Positions 43,914 to 53,498 of a DNA stretch of 64,000 nt are shown here, piece after piece; within the stretch, counting starts at the first letter, position 1, and each line of letters starts with the position of its first letter. The stretch is from Tetraselmis striata (taxonomy: Eukaryota; Chlorophyta; Chlorodendrophyceae; Chlorodendrales; Chlorodendraceae), in contig VCJN01000558.1 in assembly GCA_006384855.1 (NCBI GenBank), positions 1 to 64,000 on the forward strand. The letters run 5' to 3'. A model generated the notes under the pieces. That model did no database searches. It saw only the letters and a list, made by a program, of their open reading frames with translations, and was not told where the DNA came from. The translations under genes and the position numbers were made by a program.

Positions 43914-45045
43914 GCACTCCGCAAGCCTCGCCTCCATCCGCGTCGGAACCGGTAGTAAGTGTTGTTGTGTGCGCACATCGTGACAACATTACACGGTGGC
44001 AATTGCAATTATTAGCGGTGGATAATGTGAAGGCGTTTTCGAAATCGACAAAGAATGAGGCGGTGCTGGCGGAGTGCATTGGCGGTGCACAGAATAGCGT
44101 GTTGCTGGGGTTTTGGCTGCATCGGACGCCGTATTCCCACCCATCCGGCACGGAATGTCCGGTTTTCACACATTTGTGTGTTAATAAAGCAGTGTGAATA
44201 TTACGCGTCTTTTACGCCGGGTGGATGGGCATCCGGCGTCCGATGCACCCCAATTATTTGCAGCACGCTACTCTACGCACCCCCAACGCACTCCGCAAGC
44301 CTCGCCTCCATCCGCGTCGGAACCGGTAGTAAGTGTTGTTGTGTGCGCACATCGTGACAACATTACACGGTGGCAATTGCAATTATTAGCGGTGGACAAT
44401 GTGAAGGCGTTTTCGAAATCGACAGAGAATGTGGCGGTGCTGGCGGAGTGCATTGGCGGTGCACAGAATAGCGTGTTGCTGGGGTTTTGGCTGCATCGGA
44501 CGCCGTATTCCCACCCATCCGGCACGGAATGTCCGGTTTTCACACATTTGTGTGTTAATAAAGTGTGAATATTACGCGTCTTTTACGCCGGGTGGGTGGG
44601 CATCCGGCGTCCGATGCACCCCAATTATTTGCAGCACGCTACTCTACGGACCCCCAACGCACTTCGCAAGCCTCGCCTCCATCCGCGTCGGAACCGGTAG
44701 TAAGTGTTGTTGTGTGCGCACATCGTGACAACATTACACGGTGGCAATTGCAATTATTAGCGGTGGACAATGTGAAGGCGTTTTCGAAATCGACAAAGAA
44801 TGAGGCGGTGCTGGCGGAGTGCATTGGCGGTGCACAGAATAGCGTGTTGCTGGGGTTTTGGCTGCATCGGACGCCGTATTCCCACCCATCCGGCACGGAA
44901 TGTCCGGTTTTCACACATTTGCGTGTGAATATATATAGTGTGAATATTACGTAGGCGTCTTTTACGCTGGGTGGATGGGCATCCGGCGTCCGATGCACCC
45001 CGAATCTCACCAACACGCTACTCTACGCACCCCCAACGCATTCCG
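43914..45045 (+). repeat. Three ~371-bp satellite units (left arm)
   Basis: Units begin at GCAAGCCTCGCCTCCATCCG (43,920, ~44,296, ~44,667) and include GTTGTTGTGTGCGCACATCG, GCATCGGACGCCGTATTCCC and GGCATCCGGCGTCCGATGCA. The third merges into GTATATACATACGTACATG near 45,090. Both strands stay open for 90-125 codons in most units. Inverted copies lie at 51,430-52,560 and 63,200-64,000. Confidence 0.9.
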
Positions 45046-45155
45046 CCAGCCCCCCCTCTTTCCGCGCAGGTCCTACGTTCCATTGTATGTATATACATAC
45101 GTACATGTACTGCTCCGAAACCAGCCCAAACTTAATGAGTGCACAAGTGTAAATG

Positions 45156-45306
45156 GGGGGGGGGGGGGGGGGGGGGGGGGATGTGGCGGCGGGGCATCCA
45201 CTCACACATAACCCGGCGATGCATGACAAATATTACATGCCGTGGCGGGTCGGCGGGCCGACCCGGCGGGCCGACCCGGCGGGGGGGGGGGGGGGGGGGG
45301 GGGGGG
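45156..45306 (+). repeat. Two long G tracts and GGGCCGACCCGG repeats
   Basis: Runs of ~24 and ~25 G flank a CGGCGGGCCGACC tandem. In the right arm the corresponding C-tracts are shorter and one is broken by an A. Confidence 0.85.
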
Positions 45307-45435
45307 GTCTATTCAACTACACGTGCGACAGTGTCGTTTCGTGGAGCAGTATATGTGCCCGGCCTCATTTATACCGCCCCCTACCTGCGATGCATGGTCT
45401 ACCCCTAAGAATTACTTAGCACAAACCGCCATTAC

Positions 45436-45774
45436 TTAATAGGAACCTAGCACAGCCAGGCTTATATGCCCGCTTTGCCGATCAACTTCTACGCACTTTC
45501 CGTCCCTCAACCGCCGGACATGGGGGTTAAGCCGCCAGCCTCGGCAGTTGCTTAGCCAGACTTGGCATCCCGTACCGTGTCCATGGCTTCGCAGCTCTGC
45601 CGCTGGCACACGCCGAGTCCGGCGCTTGCTGCCGCGGGGTTGCGCACGCATGCACGCACGGTAATACGCCGCCGACGCCGCCACGCTTACTTCCACCACC
45701 TTCGCCAGCCGCAGCTTCGCACGCCTTTCCGCCGACATACGAAACGCACGAATCCCCCCCCGTCCCCGCGTCAT
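45436..45774 (-). CDS. Basic ORF of unknown function, left arm
   Basis: ATG at 45,774 sits directly behind a TATA-like AATATAATATAC on the minus strand. The product (112 residues) begins MTRGRGGIRAFRMSAERR and is very basic (KRRTRRVPAAE), ending in a Cys/Trp-containing tail. It is preserved in the other arm (50,697-51,035) with only conservative changes seen (EVSV/EISV, QVWL/QFWL). It is divergent to the Cys-rich ORF, sharing a ~200-bp spacer. Unrecognised. It may be an N-terminal exon of a longer minus-strand gene. Confidence 0.4.
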   Translation of the reverse strand: MTRGRGGIRAFRMSAERRAKLRLAKVVEVSVAASAAYYRACMRAQPRGSKRRTRRVPAAELRSHGHGTGCQVWLSNCRGWRLNPHVRRLRDGKCVEVDRQSGHISLAVLGSY

Positions 45775-45966
45775 GTATATTATATTCGAGGCGACTATGC
45801 GGGGCGCAGCACACGCCACGGCGTGGGTCGGCGGAGCGACATGCGGCGGGAGCCCTAATGGCCGGGCAGTATCCACACCCACACAGGCACCGCCGCTCAC
45901 CTCCGACGCGGATGAACCGCCTCCCAAAGGAAACATGCCGGTTGGTGGTAAGCCCAGCAGGCGTGT

Positions 45967-46668
45967 GTGGGGTGCCGGCGCCGGTACTGGTGCGACGGAG
46001 CTGTCGCGTCAGGAACCGCACCGCATGTGGAGCAACACATGGCGGTGCCGGCCCCACCTATGTCTAGGGCCACCTCCTCACAACACCCCGCCACGACGGC
46101 GTCGGCCACCGCCGACGGCGCCGTTGCGGGGGGGGACGCCCTGCCAGGCGACGATGATGCGCCTGGTGCGCCGCGTCAGGAGGCGGAGGAGGCCGTGGTC
46201 GAGGCGACTGATCGGGCTGAGGGGGTTGTCGAGGCGAGCGAGGCTGCGCTCGCGCCACCCGCCCCGCAGCCACCTGCGGGACATGCCGACTTGCTCGTCG
46301 CCATGTTGACCGGAGCACTACGAGCAGTGGCGGGAGGCGGCCACATGCACTATCATGTGCGTGTCCTGGCCGGACGCCCGTCATGCGTGGACTGCGGCCA
46401 ACGGACGGACTGGGAGTGTTGCTGCGACGGCACCCCGGCTTTGTGCGGCCCCAAGTACCCATGCATGGCGACCCATCAGCGGGCAGTCCCCTGCCCGACC
46501 ACGGCCACGGTGAGGGCGGAGTTCCGCCATGTCAGGGACGCGTTCCACGACGCGACTCGCGCCGCCGTGTGTGAGGCTTCCGAGAAGGCACGCGCGGCTG
46601 GTAGGGTGCGCAGGGTGAGGCGGCGGACGGCCCAGGAGCTGAAGGAGAGCGAGACATGCCGTCAGTGA
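45967..46668 (+). CDS. Cys-rich protein with piggyBac-like zinc ribbon, left arm
   Basis: 233 codons. The first ~110 residues are low-complexity and acidic/Ala-rich (ATDRAEGVVEASEAALAPPA). A helical stretch LLVAMLTGALRAVAG follows, then CVDCGQRTDWECC...ALCG...CMATHQRA (46,388-46,480). Its CxxC, WxC, LC, C and H spacing recalls the C-terminal zinc ribbon of piggyBac-family (DDE_Tnp_1_7) transposases. The end is Arg-rich (RVRRVRRRTAQEL). No DDE core was seen here. The start is uncertain; coding may begin further upstream. The copy at 49,803-50,504 differs by one noticed residue. Confidence 0.5.
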   Translation: MGCRRRYWCDGAVASGTAPHVEQHMAVPAPPMSRATSSQHPATTASATADGAVAGGDALPGDDDAPGAPRQEAEEAVVEATDRAEGVVEASEAALAPPAPQPPAGHADLLVAMLTGALRAVAGGGHMHYHVRVLAGRPSCVDCGQRTDWECCCDGTPALCGPKYPCMATHQRAVPCPTTATVRAEFRHVRDAFHDATRAAVCEASEKARAAGRVRRVRRRTAQELKESETCRQ

Positions 46669-47434
46669 GGTCGGGCGCAATGTCATTGGGTGGGGCACAC
46701 GGACGTGTAACACTTGCACTTTGCGCGTACTGCTGGGTTACATCCAGGCTGCGTCACACTATGCAACCGGAAAGGCTGCGTTGCTACTGCAAACAATGCG
46801 ACGCCTCACTCTGTAGCAACCGCTGCCACTGTGAGATTCAGATGTGACGTAAATGTGCCCTACTGGTGACGAACGACGACATACGGGGACGATACGGGAC
46901 GGACGAGGGACGTGGATTTCATACCCAGTAGCGACGACTATCGCGCGCGACCTGTAAAGTACTATATGAATTTCTCGTTTCCATAATTTCATCAAATTGA
47001 TATGCGCACGCGGGCTCGCGTGTCGCCCGCCGACGCGGAGCACCCGGGCTAAGTACAGGCGGATGTACGCACTCATTGCACATCGCCGCACATCGCTGAC
47101 CGCACATCGCTGACCGCTGACCCCGCGGTGTGCGGCGATGTGCGGCACGACGGGCGGAGGTGTGGGCGGATGTAGGTGGTACGGTAGGTGGTAGGCGGTA
47201 GGTGGTGTTCGTAGGTGCGCGTTTTAATGCAGCCGCCCTAACTGCTGATGATTGTGTAACGCCCCAGCACGCGCATGAAGTACGGGGTCGCCTCACGGTC
47301 ACCGCCGCTCACCGTTGAATCAAGCGCGGACAGCCGCGCACTCGCATCTGTGTTGCCTGCCGGTGGTGGGTTACATCCACCCCAACTCTCAACCCCCCCC
47401 CCCCCCCCCCCGCCCCCCGCGCGCGGCAGCAGGC

Positions 47435-47666
47435 ATGCCGGCAAAGGGATGGATAGCGAGTGTGTCGAAGGATGGCGTGTACACATGCAAGCACTGCCAC
47501 GGCATCGTGACGGGTAGTAGTGAAAGGACGGCGCGAGAGCGGCACTTCCGGAAATACCCGAACTGTAGCCACTCGTTGAAGCGTGCGGCTAAGTTGCGCC
47601 GCAAGGCCGCCTTATCACAAGCAGCAGCAGCAGGGGCGGCAGCAGCAACAGCAGCTGCGTTCAGAG
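47435..47666 (+). pseudogene. Zinc-finger exon of unit A' (Tudor part deleted)
   Basis: KDGVYTCKHCHGIVTGSSER and RHFRKYPNCSHSLK repeat the finger of copy A. The Ala-rich tract stays in frame. Sequence then jumps to the exon end TTCAGAG|GTGAGT, so the Tudor-like segment is missing by internal deletion. Confidence 0.5.
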
Positions 47667-47739
47667 GTGAGTGGGCCCGGCCTGCGTGCTGGTGGCACCA
47701 CTCAACTGCGGTTGTATGGAATCACACGCACCCGCCCGG

Positions 47740-49018
47740 TCGGCGTGGCAGGTTGTGGAGGCTATGGCGGCTGCCCAGGAGCACCCCCCTGTGGATGCGG
47801 ACGGGGAGGCTCGCTTGGTAACCGTCCATCAAGGCGATGACTTGTCCAGTGAATCACGCACCTTGCCCGGCGTGCGTTCAACACAACCCGGCTGGCGGAG
47901 GCCAAGCAGAACACTGGTTGCCATGGCGTGTGCCATGTGCATGTGGTCCTGGGCTATGTCAGCATGATCAACCTCTTCCCCCTCGCGCCGTTCCACCTGT
48001 TTTTTTTTGGCTTGGGAAGGGACTTCTGGAGGAAATTTGTCACCGTGCAGGGCCACATTGGATTCCGAGCTATGAAGCAGGAAGACCGGCGCCAGGCTTT
48101 AGTCCCGATACCCAGCAACTTTGAACGCGGGTTGCGCCCTTCGTTTGCAGTGTCCAAGAATCGAAAGGTAACCCCCCCCCCCCCCCCCCCGGGCGTGGGC
48201 GTGGGCGTGGGCGTAGGCGTGACGGCATTCCCCTCCATGACTGCAGGGTAAGGCAAGGTGACGGTGCAGTCCGGCTGGGTCATGGAGGACTGCTTGCACC
48301 ACATGGAAACGTTTTCCATTCTTAACGCCGGTCCGCTGCTCGAGGAGGCCCGGGTGAAGGCGATCATGACCGAGAAGGAGCTTCGCGTCCCCAGGCGGTG
48401 CTTGGGCACATGTACAAGCGCATGCAAGGAGCTGCGTGGTTCGTCACGCGGTGGGGGTTGCAGAATGTGGTGACGGAGGAGGACGGCCCCGAGCGCAAGG
48501 CGCAGGTGGACGCGCTCACTAGGGAGGGGAGGACTCGATACCCCGCGCGGCGCCAAGGCGCGGCGGCCGGGGCAGCGCGGCGCCAAGGCGCGGCGGCCGG
48601 GGCAGCGCGGCGCCAAGGCGCGGCGGCCGGGGCAGCGCGGCGCCAAGGCGCGGCGGCCGGGGCAGCGCGGCGCCAAGGCGCGGCGGCCGGGGCAGCGCGG
48701 CGCCAAGGCGCGGCGGCCGGGGCAGCGCGGCGCCAAGGCGCGGCGGCCGGGGCAGCGCGGCGCCAAGGCGCGGCGGCCGGGGCAGCGCGGCGCCAAGGCG
48801 CGGCGGCCGGGGCAGCGCGGCGCCAAGGCGCGGCGGCCGGGGCAGCGCGGCGCCAAGACAGCGCATACAGCGGAATCGGCGGAAAGGGATGCATTACAAG
48901 CTGTGGACGGCAGCCGCTGAAAACTATGCGGTCATGCCGCAACAACCCCAGCACTGGCTTCTGGATACCTCTGATCTGGCTGACGGCGGCGGGCTGCGGG
49001 ATGCAGGGCCGCATGACT
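47740..49018 (+). pseudogene. Main part of the unit A' gene
   Basis: Here the T-run has nine T and the frame stays open: YVSMINLFPLAPFHLFFFGL, RDFWRKFVTVQGHIGFRAMK, ALVPIPSNFERGLRPSFAV (to 48,169). An intron with poly-C follows. Then VTVQSGWVMEDCLHHMETF. A 28-bp deletion at ~48,388 breaks the frame, which resumes AAWFVTRWGLQNVVTEEDG. After the minisatellite another frame reads KLWTAAAENYAVMPQQPQHW and LLDTSDLADGGGLRDAG, to TGA at 49,018. So A and A' carry different lesions of one gene. Confidence 0.5.
48545..48858 (+). repeat. 30-bp GC minisatellite, long allele
   Basis: About ten near-identical units of GCGCGGCGCCAAGGCGCGGC plus GGCCGGGGCA. As 30 is divisible by 3, all six frames stay open, giving false ORFs of up to 300 codons on the minus strand. 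Confidence 0.95.
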
Positions 49019-49083
49019 GAGGTGGCGGTGCTGGTGAGCCCGCAGAGTCTGCATGCGGCGGAGGCGGCGCAGCCGCATAGGCA

Positions 49084-49467
49084 CTAGACAATGCTCTGAA
49101 GCGAGCCCCAATTGTCTGCCCAGCGCCTGCCCCAATGTAACGCACCAGCTTGGCAGCAATTGGCAGCTCTTTTGCCCCCCCCCCCTCCACCCCACAGACA
49201 CACTACCAATACCAGTTTCTCATCCCGGCGGGCAGTTGATGCGTATACCCAGGCTTGTGCGTACGCGGTGCGGGGGGGGGGGGGGGGGGATCACTATAGC
49301 TAAGCTAGTGATGTGAGATATGAGTGCAGCAACAGATATTGTGCAAGATATAATACGATGGCATGCAAGCGGGTCCCCGCTCTTCCACAATCATTGGCCC
49401 TGCTCCCTCTTGCCCCGCCCCCGGTGCCCTTTAGCTGCTCTCAGCATCCCGAGTGGGATGGGCGGGG
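49084..49467. other. Spacer sequence between unit A' and the right arm
   Basis: No gene seen. Contains a C-run at ~49,176 and a G-run at 49,271-49,289. Confidence 0.5.
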
Positions 49468-49575
49468 CAGCGGTTGCTACCGAGTGAGGCGTAGCATCGT
49501 TTGCAGTAGCAACGCAGCCTTTCCGGTGTGACGCCGCCTGGATGTAACCCAGCAGTACGCGCAAAGTGCAAGTGC
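49468..49575 (+). repeat. Extra copy of the arm's inner end
   Basis: CAGCGGTTGCTACCGAGTGA to GCGCAAAGTGCAAG repeats 49,645-49,760 in the same orientation, with an 8-bp deletion (CCGGTGTGACG versus CCGGTTGCATAGTGTGACG). It points to repeated joining events at this border. Confidence 0.85.
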
Positions 49576-49802
49576 AAGCTGCTGATGGCGGGGATCCCGC
49601 GCGGGGGGGGGGGGGGGGGGCGCAGCGGCTGTGGGATAGTCGCGGCAGCGGTTGCTACAGAGTGAGGCGTCGCATCGTTTGCAGTAGCAACGCAGCCTTT
49701 CCGGTTGCATAGTGTGACGCAGCCTGGATGTAACCCAGCAGTACGCGCAAAGTGCAAGTGTTACACGTCCGTGTGCCCCACCCAATGACATTGCGCCCGA
49801 CC

Positions 49803-50504
49803 TCACTGACGGCATGTCTCGCTCTCCTTCAGCTCCTGGGCCGTCCGCCGCCTCACCCTGCGCACCCTACCAGCCGCGCGTGCCTTCTCGGAAGCCTCAC
49901 ACACGGCGGCGCGAGTCGCGTCGTGGAACGCGTCCCTGACATGGCGGAACTCCGCCCTCTTCGTGGCCGTGGTCGGGCAGGGGACTGCCCGCTGATGGGT
50001 CGCCATGCATGGGTACTTGGGGCCGCACAAAGCCGGGGTGCCGTCGCAGCAACACTCCCAGTCCGTCCGTTGGCCGCAGTCCACGCATGACGGGCGTCCG
50101 GCCAGGACACGCACATGATAGTGCATGTGGCCGCCTCCCGCCACTGCTCGTAGTGCTCCGGTCAACATGGCGACGAGCAAGTCGGCATGTCCCGCAGGCG
50201 GCTGCGGGGCGGGTGGCGCGAGCGCAGCCTCGCTCGCCTCGACAACCCCCTCAGCCCGATCAGTCGCCTCGACCACGGCCTCCTCCGCCTCCTGACGCGG
50301 CGCACCAGGCGCATCATCGTCGCCTGGCAGGGCGTCCCCCCCCGCAACGGCGCCGTCGGCGGTGGCCGACGCCGTCGTGGCGGGGTGTTGTGAGGAGGTA
50401 GCCCTAGACATAGGTGGGGCCGGCACCGCCATGTGTTGCTCCACATGCGGTGCGGTTCCTGACGCGACAGCTCCGTCGCACCAGTACCGGCGCCGGCACC
50501 CCAC
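49803..50504 (-). CDS. Cys-rich protein with piggyBac-like zinc ribbon, right arm
   Basis: Inverted duplicate of 45,967-46,668. It keeps the full CVDCGQRTDWECC...LCG...C...H ribbon and Arg-rich end. The one difference noticed is ATKRAEFRHV here versus ATVRAEFRHV. Identity this high between arms implies recent duplication or gene conversion. Confidence 0.5.
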   Translation of the reverse strand: MGCRRRYWCDGAVASGTAPHVEQHMAVPAPPMSRATSSQHPATTASATADGAVAGGDALPGDDDAPGAPRQEAEEAVVEATDRAEGVVEASEAALAPPAPQPPAGHADLLVAMLTGALRAVAGGGHMHYHVRVLAGRPSCVDCGQRTDWECCCDGTPALCGPKYPCMATHQRAVPCPTTATKRAEFRHVRDAFHDATRAAVCEASEKARAAGRVRRVRRRTAQELKESETCRQ

Positions 50505-50696
50505 GCACGCCTGCTGGGCTTACCACCAACCGGCATGTTTCCTTTGGGAGGCGGTTCATCCGCGTCGGAGGTGAGCGGCGGTGCCTGTGTGGGTGTGGAT
50601 ACTGCCCGGCCATTAGGGCTCCCGCCGCCTGTCGCTCCGCCGACCCACGCCGCGGCGTGTGCTGCGCCCCGCATAGTCGCCTCGAATATAATATAC

Positions 50697-51035
50697 ATGA
50701 CGCGGGGACGGGGGGGGATTCGTGCGTTTCGTATGTCGGCGGAAAGGCGTGCGAAGCTGCGGCTGGCGAAGGTGGTGGAAATAAGCGTGGCGGCGTCGGC
50801 GGCGTATTACCGTGCGTGCATGCGTGCGCAACCCCGCGGCAGCAAGCGCCGGACTCGGCGTGTGCCGGCGGCAGAGCTGCGAAGCCATGGACACGGTACG
50901 GGATGCCAATTCTGGCTAAGCAACTGCCGAGGCTGGCGGCTTAACCCCCATGTCCGGCGGTTAAGGGACGGAAAGTGCGTAGAAGTTGATCGGCAAAGCG
51001 GGCATATAAGCCTGGCTGTGCTAGGTTCCTATTAA
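50697..51035 (+). CDS. Basic ORF of unknown function, right arm
   Basis: Inverted duplicate of 45,436-45,774, with the same TATA-like sequence immediately before the ATG and 112 codons. Retention of an open frame in both arms is the main argument that it is real. Confidence 0.4.
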   Translation: MTRGRGGIRAFRMSAERRAKLRLAKVVEISVAASAAYYRACMRAQPRGSKRRTRRVPAAELRSHGHGTGCQFWLSNCRGWRLNPHVRRLRDGKCVEVDRQSGHISLAVLGSY

Positions 51036-51429
51036 GTAATGGCGGTTTGTGCTAAGTAATTCGTAGGGCTAGACCATGCAGCGCAGGTAGGGGGCGGTAT
51101 AAATGAGGCCGGGCACATATACTGCTCCACGAAACGACACTGTCGCACGTGTAGTTGAATAGACGCCCCCCCCCCCCCCCCGCCGGGTCGGCCCGCCGGG
51201 TCGGCCCGCCGACCCGCCACGGCATGTAATATTTGTCATGCATCGCCGGGGTATGTGTGAGTGGATGCCCCGCCGCCACATCCCCCCCCCACCCCCCCCC
51301 CCCCATTTACACTTGTGCACTCATTAAGTTTGGGCTGGTTTCGGAGCAGTACATGTACGTATGTATATACATACAATGGAACGTAGGACCTGCGCGGAAA
51401 GAGGCGGGGCTGGCGGAGTGCGTTGGGGG

Positions 51430-52560
51430 TGCGTAGAGTAGCGTGTTGGTGAGATTCGGGGTGCATCGGACGCCGGATGCCCATCCACCCAGCGTAAAAG
51501 ACGCCTACGTAATATTCACACTATATATATATATATTCACACGCAAATGTGTGAAAACCGGACATTCCGTGCCGGATGGGTGGGAATACGGCGTCCGATG
51601 CAGCCAAAACCCCAGCAACACGCTATTCTGTGCACCGCCAATGCACTCCGCCAGCACCGCCTCATTCTCTGTCGATTTCGAAAATGCCTTCACATTATCC
51701 ACCGCTAATTGCAATTCCCACCGTGTAATGTTGTCACGATGTGCGCACACAACAACACTTACTACCGGTTCCGACGCGGATGGAGGCGAGGCTTGCGGAG
51801 TGCGTTGGGGGTGCGTAGAGTAGCGTGCTGCAAATAATTGGGGTGCATCGGACGCCGGATGCCCACCCACCCGGCGTAAAAGACGCGTAATATTCACACT
51901 TTATTAACACACAAATGTGTGAAAACCGGACATTCCGTGCCGGATGGGTGGGAATACGGCGTCCGATGCAGCCAAAACCCCAGCAACACGCTATTCTGTG
52001 CACCGCCAATGCACTCCGCCAGCACCGCCTCATTCTCCGTCGATTTCGAAAACGCCTTCACATTATCCACCGCTAATTGCAATTGCCACCGTGTAATGTT
52101 GTCACGATGTGCGCACACAACAACACTTACTACCGGTTCCGACGCGGATGGAGGCGAGGCTTGCGGAGTGCGTTGGGGGTGCGTAGAGTAGCGTGCTGCA
52201 AATAATTGGGATGCATCGGACGCCGGATGCCCATCCACCCGGCGTAAAAGACGCGTAATATTCACACTGCTTTATTAACACACAAATGTGTGAAAACCGG
52301 ACATTCCGTGCCGGATAGGTGGGAATACGGCGTCCGATGCAGCCAAAACCCCAGCAACACGCTATTCTATGCACCGCCAATGCACTCCGCCAGCACCGCC
52401 TCATTCTCTGTCGATTTCGAAAACGCCTTCACATTATCCACCGCTAATAATTGCAATTGCCACCGTGTAATGTTGTCACGATGTGCGCACACAACAACAC
52501 TTACTACCGGTTCCGACGCGGATGGAGGCGAGGCTTGCGGAGTGCACTTGCGGTGCACAG
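51430..52560 (-). repeat. Three ~371-bp satellite units (right arm)
   Basis: Inverted counterparts of 43,914-45,045, read on the minus strand. Small differences include TATATATATATAT length near 51,522 and a 3-bp ATT difference within AATTGCAATT. Confidence 0.9.
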
Positions 52561-52942
52561 ACTAGCGGGAGACTAGACCCATTGTCGCTTGTTTACAAGC
52601 AAGGGCGGTGCTGCCAGACCTGATCGTGTACGGCCGATATAATATTCACACTATATTAACATCGGTGCACACCGCCGCACACCGCCGCACACCGCCGCAC
52701 AACGCTGCGCGCGCACATTCGTCGCACACATTATCCCGGATTCACTCGCCGTATCCATTACGCCGTGCTACTTCAACAATAAACATTGCGAAATTACACC
52801 GACACAATGCCGCACCGACTAGCTCTTGACAATACGTGCATATAAATAGTAGTGGCGCGCTGCTCCTCGCCTCCGATGTGTCGTTGACTGCTGCGGAAGG
52901 CGGTCGTCGACTGGGTGTTAGTTTCTCCACCTCGGCCGCCGC

Positions 52943-52958
52943 CCCCCCCCCCCCCCCC
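52943..52958 (+). repeat. Poly-C target of copia insertion
   Basis: About 16 C directly precede the LTR start TGTTGAAATATGG. The tract resumes after the second copia copy at ~61,917. Confidence 0.85.
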
Positions 52959-53477
52959 TGTTGAAATATGGGCGTGAGGGAAAAGAACGACTGTCTCTTA
53001 CAACGGGTCGCGCCCTGCCTTTATACTCCGCACGCCATGGTGCGCACGCCAGCCATTAGCGCATCCGCCACCTTGCGCCATCGCGCGCTGACTGTATTCT
53101 CCAGTACTTAACGCATATATGCGAGCCTAAGTATTGGCATTATCTATGTCCGTACAATACAGTATCCGCTGCTGCATCGGCCGATATCCTGCAGTATATT
53201 CTGCATCGGCCGATATCCTGCAGTATATTCTAGTACTGCATGGCGCCCACCATTGATACTCAGCAGTACCGGAATCTTGATTGTGCTCGCACGGGCGTCC
53301 TCGTACTCGAAGATGTACAGCCGCTCCGCGATGTACGTCTGCTGCCGGAGATGTACTCGCGTCCTCGTACTCGTAGCCGTACGATCGCTCCGCCGTCTAC
53401 AGATACTGCTGAGAGTGTGCAGGCGTCAAGGCTCCAGACAGCCGGTCATACGCCTGCAAGACTGGTATCAAACAACA
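52959..53477 (-). mobile_element. Copia 3' LTR
   Basis: 519 bp with TGTTG...CAACA termini. It is preceded on the minus strand by the purine-rich GGCGAGTGGGGG. It contains a 29-bp tandem duplication (TGCATCGGCCGATATCCTGC type, ~53,173-53,230). It appears identical to 59,093-59,611. Confidence 0.88.
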
Positions 53478-53489
53478 CCCCCACTCGCC
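53478..53489 (-). promoter_or_regulatory. Copia polypurine tract
   Basis: Minus-strand GGCGAGTGGGGG directly before LTR start TGTTGTTTGAT; the plus-strand primer of reverse transcription. Confidence 0.7.
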
Positions 53490-53498
53490 ATGCAGTCA

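Larger units (their letters stand above)
43515..46830. repeat. Left arm of the large inverted repeat, inner part
   Basis: Reverse complement of 49,644-52,942 at very high identity. Corresponding ORFs sum to the same axis (45,967+50,504 = 46,668+49,803). It contains satellite units, two divergent ORFs and G-tracts. Its inner edge is at GTAGCAACCGCTGCC. Confidence 0.92.
46829..49469 (+). repeat. Unit A', second copy of the direct repeat, at the centre of the palindrome
   Basis: Starts CTGTGAGATTCAGATGTGAC like copy A and stays collinear through the minisatellite. It lacks ~370 bp of copy A's first exon but keeps 48,859-49,449, which A has lost. Together with 49,470-49,643 it forms the spacer between the inner ends of the inverted arms. 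Confidence 0.85.
49644..52942. repeat. Right arm of the large inverted repeat, inner part
   Basis: Reverse complement of 43,515-46,830. It ends in a poly-C tract that received the copia elements. The homologous arm continues at ~61,930. Confidence 0.92.

Noticed and set aside
47954-48856. 300-codon minus-strand ORF, and the 216- and 229-codon frames over it
   Set aside because: They simply read the 30-bp minisatellite in other frames; the unit length is a multiple of three, so every frame stays open.
40616-49018. Interpreting unit A as a KDZ or hAT transposase
   Set aside because: No DDE/RNase H landmarks or hAT dimerisation domain were visible; only the finger and Tudor-like parts could be described.
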